Assembly: GCA_003952965.2 (NCBI GenBank)
Contig: CM025849.1
Location: forward strand, 28,015,365 to 28,079,364
Reading direction: 5' to 3'
Length of the DNA stretch: 64,000 nt
Origin: Morella rubra
Lineage: Eukaryota > Streptophyta > Magnoliopsida > Fagales > Myricaceae
In this document: positions 1-11,647 of the stretch, piece after piece
Layout: each line of letters opens with the position of its first letter
Position numbering within the stretch: the stretch's first letter is position 1
The notes under the pieces: model-generated
Databases searched by the model: none
What the model was told of the DNA's origin: nothing
Seen by the model: the letters and a program-made list of their open reading frames with translations, nothing else
Position numbers and translations under genes: made by a program

Positions 1-69
1 GATCCCAAAAAATTACATTGACCAACATCACAGATCCCAAAAAAAGAGCAAATGCAAGTACAAGTGAAG

Positions 70-3000
70 TCACTTCTTTGCAGTTTCACCCTTCTTCCGC
101 GGAGATCGCCTCAGAAGGATTGGCTGCGACCCTCCTTCACCCTTTTTGGTTGGGCTATTCCTTTTTTTCTTTGAAAATGACTGAACGGGTTCTGACAGAG
201 ACGGTGATGGTTGAGAGCCCTGCATCTGAAACGAAGTTATTAGATGTAATACAATAAGTTGGCAGAAGTAGCCACATTTTGTACATTAAATACTTCCATG
301 GCAGAAGTGGACATGCATGTTTCATCTTCTGATGTCTCTCAGTAAAAACTATATTTAAAATGCTTAATATGATGCATCAATTACTTTCTAGACAATAAGA
401 ACTTATACGCTGCAGAAGTAAGACAGATTTTATATAATGCATGGACTGGCACCTGTGTCACCTGTGTCACAGTCCGCTGGCGTGGTGTTCTCCGTACTTG
501 TGGCTGCGTCTGACCTTCAGCTTTAGTGGCTTGCTGAGATTGACTCTTCTGCCTCTTTCCCTTGGACTGTCCAGCAGCTTCTGTAGAAGTCCCTGCCTCA
601 CCAGAGTTTGTAGAAGTCCCTGGTTGCCCATCACCACCCTGTACAGTAAGTGTGAACCATCGTCAAATAAAAAAAAAAATCAATGGATGTAAAGGCGCAA
701 ACATTGGATATAAATGCGAAATCATTGTAATATACGTGCACATCCATATTCAGTATGACATGTCATCTCACTTTAGGTGCACCCTTTTTCTTGGATGACT
801 TTTTCGGATATATCCTGCGGTTGGGATTTTCCGGTTTCTTGCAAGACCGTGCATTGTGACCCACCACTAAACATTTACCACATCGGATAGGGAGACCCTT
901 TCTTGTCACATGATACTCATCATGTGGCTCATCATCTGCTCTAGCCCGAGCCTTCTTAGGCCTTCCAGGCATTGGCCTCCATATTGGCGGTTGAAGTGGA
1001 CCAGACTCTGATTGCGGCCATAAATCAGCACCCGGCATTGCATGTATTACATGAGAGTACGCTGCCTCATATGCTGCCTTGCGGTAGCAACCATCTACAA
1101 AGTCCTCTGGTAGACGCCTTTCTGCGAAGATGGCAGCACACGCATGCGTGCAAGGAATCCCAGTGAGTTGCCATTGGCCGCACGAGCAACTTCTTTGACC
1201 AATGGTCACTAACTTCCGGCCTCCATCAGCAGTGTCAACTTCATACGTAGTTCCGTCGCCCCATAGACACAAGCAATTGACAGCCATGCTCTTGTTCCTT
1301 TCGAGCTTATTACGAATGCGAGGGCATATGTCCCAAGTGGCGTTCAAAATTCCTTGCCGTTTGTGTCTAAAACGGTTCATCAACATTTTTCTGATAACGT
1401 CAAGCATTGTCAATAATGGTTTGTCCCGTGCCTCTTTAATCCACGAATTAAACGTCTCGGCAATATTGCTAAGAAGAATGTCACATTTACTTTCAGTCCT
1501 GAAAGCATACTTTGACCATCCTTTTGGATCCACTTCCGCCAAGTATTCATAGGCCCCTTCACTTACCCCCTTCAAAACCTCCATGTTCTGCTTGAAACTT
1601 GCCTCATTACAAGATCGAGCTGCCCTCCACAATGCATCTTTAACTGGTTTGCCTCGAAACCCCTTGGACTTGACATTTGCATGCAAGTGTCTAACACAAT
1701 GTCTTTGCTCTTCATTGGGGACCAAAGCCTCTAGTGACTCCCGCAGACCCTGTCAAAAATAGAAGACTTAAATCAACAAACAGCAAATGCAATAACAACG
1801 CAACAAAGATTTCACCGAACAAGTGGTCTGAGTTTAACTGATACCTTTTGCCGGTCTGACATCCATGTCCAAGCACGCTCGTCCCCAATATCTTCTATCA
1901 AAGTCTCAATAAACCACGTCCATGAAGAACGACATTCCACCTCACAAACAGCGTATGCAAGTGGATACATGTCGTTGTTCCCGTCTTTTCCCACTGCACA
2001 AAGCAATTGTCCGCCAAATGGTCCCTTTAGATGGCAACCATCCAACACAATAACAGGTCTACATCCAGCCAAAAACCCTCGCTTGCAGGCGTCAAGGCGC
2101 ACATAGATACGCTGAAAACGCATTCCTTCTCTGTGGACTTTCACACAAGTCCCAGGATTCCACTGAGTCAAGGCTTCACAGTAGTCGTACACATACTTGT
2201 ACTGGTCAGCGTGTTTCCCGTAGATCATCTCCAATGCTAACTTCTTTGCTCGGTAGACGTGATTCTTCGAAACACAAACGTGGAACTCCCTTCGTATATG
2301 CCCAGCCAAAGCCATAGGTGGGATATTAGGATTATCCCGTATCATCTCCAAATAATGTGCAGCCGTGAATTTGTAGTCCAACTTTGTGTTCTTGTGATGT
2401 GCACCGCAGGCATGTGTGGGCTGAAAGTGTTTTATTTGCACAGAATCTTTATAGTACATGAATGACGCGTGTATTTTCCAGCCACACGCCCTCTTACAAA
2501 CTGCAGTGACCCTTAGCTTATCATTTTTAATGTACTTAAAATCAAAGTGCCTTTGGATTCCAAATATCTTCAAAGCCTCCTTAAATACTCCAAATCCCTA
2601 AACTTCAGCCCCCTTTCCAAGTGGACCCTGCCCTTTAACTCCTCTTCATGGAACTCCTTAGATTTTCTCCTATTGGGCCCATCACTGTCAGATTCATGAC
2701 CTTCACTAGTGCTTTCAGATACCTCAGTATCTGAAACAATTGGATCATCCACATCAGCTCCACATGCGGACCCATGGCCAAACCATTCCATAGAAGCCTT
2801 CCTAGCTTCAGCATGCGCATTATCATCAACAATAGGCCGCTTCCCTTGAGCCTTTTCCTGATTCTTACGTACTGCACTATCCATTGCATCAGCATCTACA
2901 CGTGGTGTGTCCTCAAACAACTCTGCTTCTTCGTCATCAGATTCATCGAAGTCACTCAACTCTCTATCTAACTCCAACTCCTCAGCATCCAACTCATCAG

Positions 3001-3496
3001 GGTCATCTCGCTGACCATCATCATGCATAGCACCAAATACCCATTCTTCATGAACAGAATCTTCAAATATTCCATGTGGCCACTGATCGGGAAGCTCTTC
3101 CCCTTCCCCCAAGGGTGATTCATCAGCAACCTCAGCTGCAGTCAACTGGGGAGGTTCTAAAGGTACCTCCTCTGCCACACTGGTTCTGTGATCAACAAAA
3201 ATCCTCAAACAATCTTCACCATCTCTTTCAATACGCTCTATGATCTTCAAAACATCAGCGTCACTTTCGAGTGAGTTGATTCCCCGCTCAAATGGTTCCC
3301 CATCAAATTTGCACCATAAATCCACCGGTTCATGATACTTCAAATCCTCTTTCACAAACTTCCACAAATGAGTAACGGACAAATAGTCCGGATCAAACCG
3401 TCCAGCTTCTGCCACTTCCCCTCCAATGTAAGTTCCATGAACAAAACTCATCTTCCCCCATGGTGCATAAACACTTTCACCATCTACATAGAACAA
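70..3496 (-). pseudogene. MuDR-like (MULE) transposase gene, four exons, one frameshift
   Basis: Autonomous MULE transposase, which cuts and pastes Mutator-like elements in the nucleus. Read on the minus strand: exon 1 is 3496-1845, exon 2 1749-772, exon 3 638-453 (or 638-462), exon 4 225-70. All introns have GT..AG borders in phase 0. The N-terminus (MFYVDGES, WGKMSFVHGTYIGG) is the PB1-like MULE start, followed by an acidic stretch and a MuDR zinc-binding-like block. The DDE core has D in VLDGCHLKGPFGG, D in NNDMYPLAYAV and E in FNSWIKEARDK. A SWIM zinc finger (CSCGQW..GIPCTHACA) and a CCHC knuckle (CGKCLVVGHNARSC) follow. Exons 3 and 4 encode a Gly/Ser/Thr/Gln tail ending in a basic LRRSPRKKG stretch; these two are inferred from splice sites and phase alone. 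One base is missing near 2585, in a TTAAGGAGG run between the N-terminal part and the DDE part, so the gene is broken unless this is a sequencing error. Confidence 0.88.
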
Positions 3497-5191
3497 AGCA
3501 ATGAGATTTTGCCATAAGCAATCAAAAAGACCAAATACATTAGGTTATTTTTTATGCTGTAAAAGATAAAAATGAGATATATACATACATGGACCAAGTA
3601 TGATGAAAATCATAGATAATAAAACATGCGTGCCACACCATTTCTATTCTTTAATGTAGGTAAGAAATTTCATAAGTCACTAAATAATTGTCCAATATAT
3701 TTTAAAACCTAGTTTTCAGATGTAATAATAAAGCTGATCAAGAGTTTAGGGTTAACACAAACTGTTGCATAACATAATCCCTTTTGTTAACACTCTACCC
3801 TAACGTTCACTGTCCAAACAATCAAATGAAACATAGAAGCCTTTCTTTGTTAACTAAGGACATTCGCCACAAAGTTACATAGCCAAAAAAGAGCAATATC
3901 ATAGGAATGTGTACAACATTCTATCTACTCTATAATAAGCCAAATTACCAACTCAGTTTCCCAATTGCTGGTAAATCAATAATTGCTTGTTCTATATTAA
4001 AGATAAGACCTTATATTTCTTTCAATTCTAGCTAAATAGGCCAACTCAGTTTCCCAATTGAAAATGTCCTCAAACAAACCTGGTAAATCCAATAATTGAA
4101 AATTAGAATTGTTCTATATTGATTCGATAATGTCACGAGAGGATTTCCATAGTAGTCGTGTGTATATATTAAACAACAAGCAGCCACATCACTTAAATTA
4201 TTTTCTGTACTCATTTATGCACGTAAAGAAAAACTCTACCCAAAGAAACGACATAGCATCTCATTTATTTATAAACATCATTTAAAATTCACTTAACTCA
4301 CGTAAGGACAACCACAGAAACAAACAAGACAGTCAAAAATAGGGACCACATGCTGGGAAAGTGTAGACAATGGACCACCCATGTTTCTGCATTTTCTCAC
4401 TATAAACAACTCCATCAGACCGTGCCCAAATCGAGAATAATGACAGTGGACCACTCAATGATTCAATATAGTGAATCTAACTCAAAAAGCAACAAAATGG
4501 GATTTAATAAACTCAAAAGCAAGAGAATGCACGTGGTACCTTTCCAAAATAGGGCAGCCGAAACACTCTTGACACTAACCCAGTTGCAAAGGAACCTAAA
4601 AATCGCACCGAAAATAATCTAACTCAAATTGGGACCAAATGAGATTTAATTAACTCAAACGCAAGAGAATGCACGTGGTACCTTTCCAAAACAGGGCAGG
4701 CAAAATACTCTTGTCACTGACCCAGGTACACAGAGGCGAACCTAAAATCGCACCGAATAGAGCTTTCAGACACTCGGTAGCCAAGGGGTAGTCTTTCGGG
4801 AGTCTTCACAGAGTGGGTTCACTTCTACTTCACGATGGGTTCAGGCGCTTCACTCATGATGGGTTCGAGAAGAGAGAAACGGGAGTCTTCGGGTCCTTAG
4901 GGTTCGGGGTTGTAATGATTTGGGAATTTTGGGGTTTCAGTGATTTATTTTTTATTTCACATGCCTTTTGCAATTTCACATGATTTTTCAATTTTAATTT
5001 TCATTAATTTTTATAAATTTTTTTTTTTTAGGATTGTCAATTTTACTTTAGGACCTGGGAACAAACAAGGGATCAAACCCAGTAAATATTTTTGGGTACT
5101 AGGATTTTTCTTTTTTCAAAAGAATTTGAATCGTAATTTCTCTATATAATTTTGAGGACGCTAAAAAGTGAAGTAGAACTGTCAAGCTTAT
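3497..5191. other. 5' flank of the MULE gene, no gene seen
   Basis: AT-rich non-coding stretch upstream of the MULE start codon, presumably the element's promoter side. It holds two short direct-repeat systems. A 20-base sequence beginning CCAACTCAGTTTCCC occurs near 3949 and again at 4041, and a longer tandem pair lies at 4475-4760. Terminal inverted repeats and a 9-bp target duplication are expected for a MULE, but I could not identify them by eye. The left end may lie outside the window. Confidence 0.5.
4475..4760. repeat. Tandem direct repeat, two copies, 142 bp period
   Basis: Copy 1 starts at 4475 and copy 2 at 4617, both with ATCTAACTCAAA. Both contain GCAAGAGAATGCACGTGGTA and end in AATCGCACCGAA. 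CACGTGG is a G-box-like core, so each copy brings one such site to the upstream region of the MULE gene. Copies differ by scattered substitutions and short indels. Confidence 0.8.
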
Positions 5192-5240
5192 CACTACTAG
5201 AAAATTGACTTTTAGTGACGAAATTCTCGATGACGAAATG
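5192..5240 (+). repeat. CACTA left terminal inverted repeat
   Basis: Begins CACTACTAGAAAA, then TTGACTTTTAGTGACG. The same words appear inverted at 11008-11044. Accessory-gene sequence starts almost immediately inside it. Confidence 0.85.
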
Positions 5241-6245
5241 CTATTTTGTGTGGACACACTTGTGCAAGATTTCTTCTGTGCACTCGTCTCGGTAGATAGA
5301 GCACCTAAGGTGCAGCTAGAGGTGCGAGGCGTGCAGTTCTTATTCTCGGCAGATGTCATTGTCGATTTCTTACACTGCCCCCGGCCTGAGACCCCCTGCT
5401 TCCAGGCGGTACCCCTGACGGATGAGCAGAGGACATCAGAGCAGGACCTGTGGACGCTATGACTAGGAAGACCTCTGCAGTGGTGGGCAGCATAATCAAG
5501 CAGAGTGAGTTCAATGAGTTTTGGCGGATTTTGCACCTTATCTGGACGCCGAACGTCGATGGCAGAAGTCATTCTACCGAGTGCACGTTCAGAGAGCTCA
5601 GTGCATGCTCTTACTAGGTCAGCAGACGCGGATAGATTTTTCGTTGTACATGTTCGAGCTGATTATGGATGAGGCTTGGGGAATTAAGGAATATAGCCTC
5701 CCATACGGTGTGTTTTTGACTCAGTTCCTCATTTCTCGGGGAGTCGTGATCGCTGCCGAGGATACACGTAAGGAGGTTAAGAGCGCGTTGAACAAGTTCA
5801 ATCTTTCTAGGAGCCAGGGCCAGGAGGGGGCATTGACTCGACGGTTCACTCATAGAGCAGCAGCAACTGCAGAGGAGGCATCACGGCCTTTGACATCAGC
5901 GTAAAAGGCACCTCTGGAGACGGGAGCACTTGCACTGCCCCCTCCATGGGTGGCCCAGCTATTTGCGGACCTTGACAGCCGTGTCAGTGCAACTATGAAG
6001 GCCGCTCTACAACCTGTTGAGAGACAGGTGCAGTCATTAGCGGAGGAGGTGAAGGAGCTCCTGACCGCCTTCGATGGGGAATGCATTGTGACAATGTTGC
6101 GCAACAAGTCGGTCGTGGCTCAAATGGCGGACGTCAGCGAGCAGCTGAAAGAAATTAAGAAGACTCTAGATGATTTCAAGATGGAGGCAGATCCACAAAG
6201 GATTCCTGGAGATATTCTGATGATGTGGCCACTTTCCGTGATGCT
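5205..6245 (+). pseudogene. Degenerate accessory gene, similar to 'putative plant transposon protein' family
   Basis: Coding-like sequence in at least three pieces with frame breaks. The first part (to about 5460) contains LEVRGVQFLFSADVIVDFL, the entry motif of the family I know as PF20167 (putative plant transposon protein). The second part (5521-5904) contains a YRVHVQRAQCMLLLGQ helix and SLPYGVFLTQFLISRGV, the conserved C-terminal block of that family. A stop at 5902-5904 separates it from a third part (5950-6245) with a predicted coiled coil (VERQVQSLAEEVKELL, VSEQLKEIKKTLDDF). The family assignment comes from recalled family features, not from a search. The sequence lies between the left terminus and the first subterminal repeats, an odd place that suggests capture by, or insertion into, the CACTA element. 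A similar relic occurs at 40409-41604. Confidence 0.55.
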
Positions 6246-6589
6246 GTTCGACGTTGATGAATTTTTATGTTATTTTTTTTGTATCTATTTGGGATATACA
6301 TTTGGATTTATGGTTTTATTTATCTATTTGAGACATTTGTGTTTATTTGGATTTGGTTTTTTTATTTACGTATTTGAGACATTTCTGTTTATCTGTAGAT
6401 ATGCAGTAACTTTGATTACAATTTACGTGTTTTTCTATTTGTATTTCTTTCCCAACACTTATATACGTAAAATGACCAATATACCCTTTGGTCGGCAAAA
6501 ATAACAAAATAAGTGGTTTATCAAATAAGTAATATAAGAATTTAACAAGAAATCCTTTTTTTTTTTTTTTTTTTTTTGCAATTTTTGGA

Positions 6590-8120
6590 TCACCAATCGA
6601 TTGTTGCCCTTTAGACACGGAAACGATTGATCGTTATATACACCGATCGATCGCTAAATGCACACCGATCCATCGGTGTTATCCGTCGTCCTTTGGGTGC
6701 ACTAACTCGCGCATCCCACAAAGACAATCAATTGTTTCAAATGGCGTTGTTTTTTGGCTCGAAGACCGATTGATCGTTATATACACCGAATCGCTAATTA
6801 CACACCGATCCATCGGTGTTATCCAGTCGTTTGGGTGCACTAACCTCAGGACAATTCATTTATAATTCATTCAGGAAAATATTTGGTCGATCGGTGATCG
6901 GATCGTTACGCTGTTTACTAATCGTCATTTTTTAAATAATTTGAGAATTTTAGAAACATAAAATATTTATATAAGTAGTAAAATTATAAAGTAATATCAT
7001 AATAAAAGATCATGCATGTTGCATCATGTTGCATCATAGATGCATTTTGTTTGTGTTAGTATGAGTAAGGTATTAAGATGTTAAAAACTAGTGACATAAC
7101 GCTTATTTAACACATGATTATAATTCATCAGTATGAGGTATGTATTAATATGATATTATAAGTAAATTAATTTTAATAATTAAGTCATTTGTTAGGCTAA
7201 AAACCATTTTTTAATAATTAGGTTAAGCGATCGATTGCTTGATTGGCAATCGATCGGTACGTAACGGTGTCGTTTAATATTTTGGTACCGATGGATCGTT
7301 AATTTTGGGACGTCCATTAATGGTGTGGAACCAATCGAAGGCTTCATGCGACGTCGTTTTACACGGAACACCGATCGATCGATATGTTTGGAACAATCGA
7401 TCGTTCTAAAAACTGAGCGGAAATTTTAATGCTTGGTAGGCGATCGATCGGTAATAATATCGATCTATCTGTGTTTATAGCGCTTGAAATGCCAGAATGC
7501 TCTAAAGCCGTGGGTGAAGTAAAAACACACTCACGGTAAGGAGGAAACTAGAGACTCGCGGCAAGGAGCTATTTTTCCCTTCAATTTTGTCAAAATACCG
7601 TCCTTTTAGTTGTGAGAGTGTTTAGAAGTGCTTAAGGTTAAGCCCAAGCTCAAATTCATTGGTTTTTTAACCGGGTGAATATTGAAAATTTTGGGCGACA
7701 TTTGTGAGATTTTAGTGTGGATTTGGTTCGTTTTGGTCTACATTTCATGCAAAAGGTAATTGAATCAACCTACACTACGATTTATGAATGATTTCATTGG
7801 TTATTTGGTGTTTTTTTTATTTGTCTATTTGTGGGTATTGTGGATTGGATTTGTGATGATTAGAGCTTATTAGAGTATTTTTAATATGTATATTAGAATT
7901 AGTATTGCATGAGGATGATTTGTGAGTGTTTTGGGCGTGAATTTGAGTGTGTGGAAGGCCTAGCAAACTGTTTTGTTGATCTGGGTTAGTCACGATCGAT
8001 CACCAGATTCGGACGATCGATCGTGTGTTAGATGGAGATTCAGCAATCGATCATCTGTATAATGACGATCAATCGGTCTTGAAAGATAATCGATCATCTA
8101 TAGTATCGATCGAACGCGGG
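6590..8120. repeat. Left CGATCGATCG-rich subterminal array
   Basis: More than fifteen copies of CGATCGATCG-type words, many as ACCGATCGATCG, CAATCGATCGG or one-mismatch variants, on both strands (for example near 6640, 7225, 7370, 7440, 8000, 8090). GATC is self-complementary, so each site reads the same on both strands. A direct duplication of about 75 bp (6628-6702 and 6768-6843) carries several sites. Such arrays are the expected binding region for the TNPA-like protein of the same element. Confidence 0.75.
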
Positions 8121-8714
8121 TTAGGGCAAATTGCAAGTTATTGACCTTGTGTAGCATTTATTCTATTCTCATGTTTAATTATTGAAGTGCTTGAGTTCTG
8201 AAAATGAATCATGAAGTTTGAGAAGACTGAAGGATGATTATAGGAGTGTTTTTTTTAATAGTGATACATGTATAATATTTGAGCTATATATTAAATGTTT
8301 GATTATTGAAGTGCTTGAGTTCTGGAAATAAATTATGAAGTTTGAAAAGCATGGAGGATGAATATGGAGTGTTTTTGACTTGTTATGTTTGAGTTTATTT
8401 TTGGGATATAATGTGTAAACCCTTAGACCCGTTCAAGGGTTAAGACGCGATAAATATGCATTTGTAGTGTAATAACCCTTGAATTGTCCACAATATGGAC
8501 AGTTTGAGATTGTGTATTCATTCGAAAGTGATAGCGACTCTATTGAGGATGAGGCATCGGGCGATAACGTGCAAGAATCAGATTCTAATTAATAATTTCT
8601 TTCAAGTATATTTTCTTTCTAATGTTGATGTTTGCTTAACTATTTTTACTGTTACTATCTCTTTTACCATATCTTTATCGTTTATTTTGTTATGTCACAG
8701 CTTCTACAGGTGAA
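8121..8714 (+). other. Leader region of the Transposase_24-like gene
   Basis: Non-coding sequence before the start codon at 8715, probably 5' leader and introns (CAG acceptor-like sites near 8700). It includes a direct duplication of about 55 bp, with the core ATTATTGAAGTGCTTGAGTT near 8178 and again near 8304. Confidence 0.4.
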
Positions 8715-10275
8715 ATGAAGCGTGGACGAGAATTTCCTTCAGTTACTTCTGGACAGTTGCATAGCGCAGTTACTCCGCTTAGTATGAGTCCGATCCCAAG
8801 TCCTACCCCGAGCGCTCCTTCTCCGCGAACATCAGCTTCTAAATGTGGGCAAGGTAGGACACGTGGGTCAGTTTAAAGAAGAGTCTTGGGTCCGGGAAAC
8901 TATCGATGCATATCCTAAAGGGAGAGTGTGGAGGAGTGTCTTCCACTGCTGCCACCTATTGACGAAGATTGGAATGTTGGTCCGAGGGCTGATTCCGATC
9001 TCCGTTAACAAGTGGGTCGATGTTCCTGCAGAAGTGAAGGAGTATATTATGGATCCGGTGTTGGTATGATTAAACACGTAAACATAGAATTTTTGGTTAA
9101 GCATTTCGTTTATCATTGTAATATTGTATGTTTTGGTACTTATGCAGGACCACTTCGACCTTGACTACACCCGTCAGGAGGACGTGAGGATGGTGGTTGA
9201 GACTATGATGACGGCACGTCGAACGCATGCATATTTTAAGAAGTTCCCGAGTAAAGAGGCGGCGTTGCTGAAGCTGCACCCTGATACCATAGAAAAATAG
9301 TGGAAGGAGTTATGCGATCTGCTCACCAGGAAAGCATTTATGGTACGTGATTACAAAAACCCGTTGCTTAAATATTACATTCTTTTAATATTTAATTACT
9401 TAAAATATCGCAGAAACGAAGCAAGCAAAATAAGAAGAATATATCAAAGTTGACTGTGAACCACGCTGCTGGTTCGCGCTCGTTCCAGCGCACACGAGCT
9501 TGCATGGTAAGTTAACAACTAAATCTTAGACTTTATTGATATTGTTTGTCAATAACTTTATGCTATTATCATGTAGAAAAATCAAGAAAGCGGCAATATC
9601 AATCCTGCAGAGCTGTATAAAAGAATTATACAAACAAAGATGGGATTTGAACCTCGGAAGGAGCGAGAGAAATTTATGTAAGTCACTTTCATTTTAATCT
9701 ACTTTATGTAATTTATGTATAGTTTATCTACTTTAATGTTTCTGGTAATTATTGTCATTTTTTAAGGAACGATGGATGCCTTCCAGCGTCAGTGTGATTT
9801 AGAAGGAAGACTTACACCGAAATTGAAGTATATTCCGAGATATTGGGCAAGAAGTCGGATATGTTCGGGGATTAGGACGGGCGGTTAAGCCTCCGCCTTC
9901 ATCAACTTTGACTACATAGTCTTCTAATCTACAGCACCAACTAGCAAAGGCAAAGGCAAAGGATGAGATAGAGGCGATGAGAGCTGCTAGAGAAAAAGAC
10001 TTGCAAGAATTTATGAAGAAGCAAGCTGAGATGGAGGCCACGCTGAGGGACCACCGTGAGGAGCATCGGGTGAGCAAGAGCGCATCCGGTTGGAGCAGGA
10101 GGAGCGCATGAAAATAGAGCAGGAGCGCATGCAAGTGGAGCACGAGGAGCATATGCAAAAGGAATAAGAGTGCATGCAAAAGGAGCAAGAGCGCTTATGG
10201 GCAGAAATATCAAAGGAGCTAGAGAAGAAAATGTCCTCTGTAATGGAGAAGAAAATGAACGACATGTCAAAGTGA
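8715..10275 (+). pseudogene. Transposase_24-like (TNPA-type, Ptta/En/Spm) CACTA gene, degenerate
   Basis: DNA-binding accessory transposase of CACTA elements, expected to bind the subterminal arrays. Exons I can trace: 8715 to about 9066 (Ser/Pro-rich start, one frameshift near 8865, then IGMLVRGLIPISVNKWVDVP), 9148-9340, 9413-9506, 9576-9677, and a last part to 10275. Family hallmarks are the VPAEVKEYI block, WKELCDLL followed by KRSKQNKKN, VNHAAGSRSF, and the block from NPAELYKRI to KMGFEPRK. The last part is a Glu/Gln/Arg/Met-rich coiled coil. Breaks: a TAG at 9298-9300 just before WKELCDLL, a frame change near 10070 and a TAA near 10165. All copies of the motif order agree with PF03004, so the family call is firm; function in this copy is unlikely. 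Confidence 0.85.
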
Positions 10276-10489
10276 CTATTCAGCCAGTTTGGGGGTTCAA
10301 AAAGGTAGATGCATCTATGTTGTAATAACTTTGTGATTATGTATTATTAAAATGTTATTTTCGATTTAATTATGGATCACTATTTGTTATTATTGATGTT
10401 CATTAATGTGAGTATTGTATTGTTATTATAGTAGTACGTGTTATATAATATTTTTCAAAAATCCTGATTCTGTTTCCACCGTTCAATTG

Positions 10490-10916
10490 TCATATTCAGC
10501 AATCGATCGGTTGTTGCTCAATCAATCGATCGTTCAACACCACCGTTCGATCGTCCATATTAAAAAGACAAAATAATGATCAATCAGTAACGTAAGCAAT
10601 CGATCGGTATAGGAATAAACGATCGATCATTAAACAAAACCATCGATCGTCAGATAACACCGATCGATCCGTAAGATAGTCAACGTTCCATCGCCGATTT
10701 TAACGACCGATCGATTTTGGAATATCGATCGAACGTGAAACATACGTGATATATCGCTTATAGATGTGTCGATCAATCACCAATATTTAACCGATCGATC
10801 ATCCTACAACTGACGATCGATCGGCATTGGTACCCATTCGATCGTTGCAAACAAATACCAATCGATCCCTGTTCGTACCGATCCATCACTTCGTTTTCAC
10901 CGATCGATCGATCATT
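10490..10916. repeat. Right CGATCGATCG-rich subterminal array
   Basis: Dense run of CGATCGATCGG, ACCGATCGATC and variants, about one site per 25-30 bp, matching the left array at 6590-8120. It ends at the right terminal repeat, the normal position for CACTA subterminal repeats. Confidence 0.8.
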
Positions 10917-11044
10917 AATTTAGTGACGTCACTAAAATTTTCGTGACGAAATTCAAGTTTCGTCACGAAATACATTTCGTGACGCTCTTTCGCTGATGGA
11001 CCACGAAATACATTTTGTCACTAAAAGTCAAATTTTTTGTAGTG
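10917..11044 (-). repeat. CACTA right terminal region and inverted repeat
   Basis: Starts with the palindrome-like AGTGACGTCACT, has three further TTTCGT(C/G)ACGAAA-type words and ends CACTAAAAGTCAAATTTTTT followed by GTAGTG. It is the inverted counterpart of 5192-5240. Confidence 0.85.
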
Positions 11045-11616
11045 GTTGGCAACAGCCATATCCGCCGCATGGAAGGAAAGAAATCACGGGAGATGGGAAC
11101 AGTAGGCCGAATTATACGAAGGCAAAGAAACTTGTCCTATAGTTCTTCCGATGGAGATTACTCATTACTGGGAATATTGTAGGGGGCAGAAGCAAACTTC
11201 TGTAAGGTTTTGTTCGTAGACAGGAGATCAATATTCTCCTTGTTGAAATTAGTCGATTTGACCATAACCTTTTGGAAAGAAAATGCCACTGCATGCATGC
11301 AGCCGCAGGTGTAGATGTTTTATTGCTTTTTTGCTGTGGCATGATGATCTGCAGGTTGCTGCTGGCCGGCCGGTTACTATGGGATAAGGGTTTTCTGTGC
11401 CAGTTCTTTTGGCTTGGAAGCTGATATATATATACTTCTCCAATCATTTCATTTCACCCGCATCATAAATGTATGAATTAGTAGTCAAAAGTGGTTTAGG
11501 AATCCCAATATAAAGTACAGAATAAGAGTCTTACGTCCAGTGTTCAAAAAAATTATCGTCCTGCACCAGAAATGGAAAAAGTGCAGAGTTTTCGTAACCC
11601 ACGACACACCGCCGCC

Positions 11617-11647
<31 letters not shown>

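Larger units (their letters stand above)
5192..11044 (+). mobile_element. CACTA (En/Spm) DNA transposon, non-autonomous, 5.85 kb
   Basis: The left end reads CACTACTAGAAAA and the right end TTTTTTGTAGTG, the inverted complement of CACTACAAAAAA. Just inside both ends is the matching sequence TTGACTTTTAGTGAC (inverted at the right end). It is followed by arrays rich in CGATCGATCG, like the subterminal protein-binding arrays of CACTA elements. Inside are a Transposase_24-like gene (8715-10275) and an accessory gene relic (5205-6245). No TNPD-type catalytic transposase (Transposase_21) is visible, so the element would need one in trans. The flanking 3 bp are TAT on the left and GTT on the right and do not match the 3-bp duplication expected for CACTA. 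Confidence 0.85.

Noticed and set aside
441..798. Plus-strand frames at the left end
   Set aside because: Antisense of MULE exon 3 and its intron; splice-compatible coding is on the minus strand.
6590..8120. Possible CRISPR-like array because of many short repeats
   Set aside because: Repeats are palindromic 10-mers at irregular spacing on both strands in a plant transposon, with no cas genes.
9799..10270. Minus-strand frames with repeated LLLHALLL and CAPALF words
   Set aside because: Antisense of the coiled-coil repeat of the Transposase_24-like gene.
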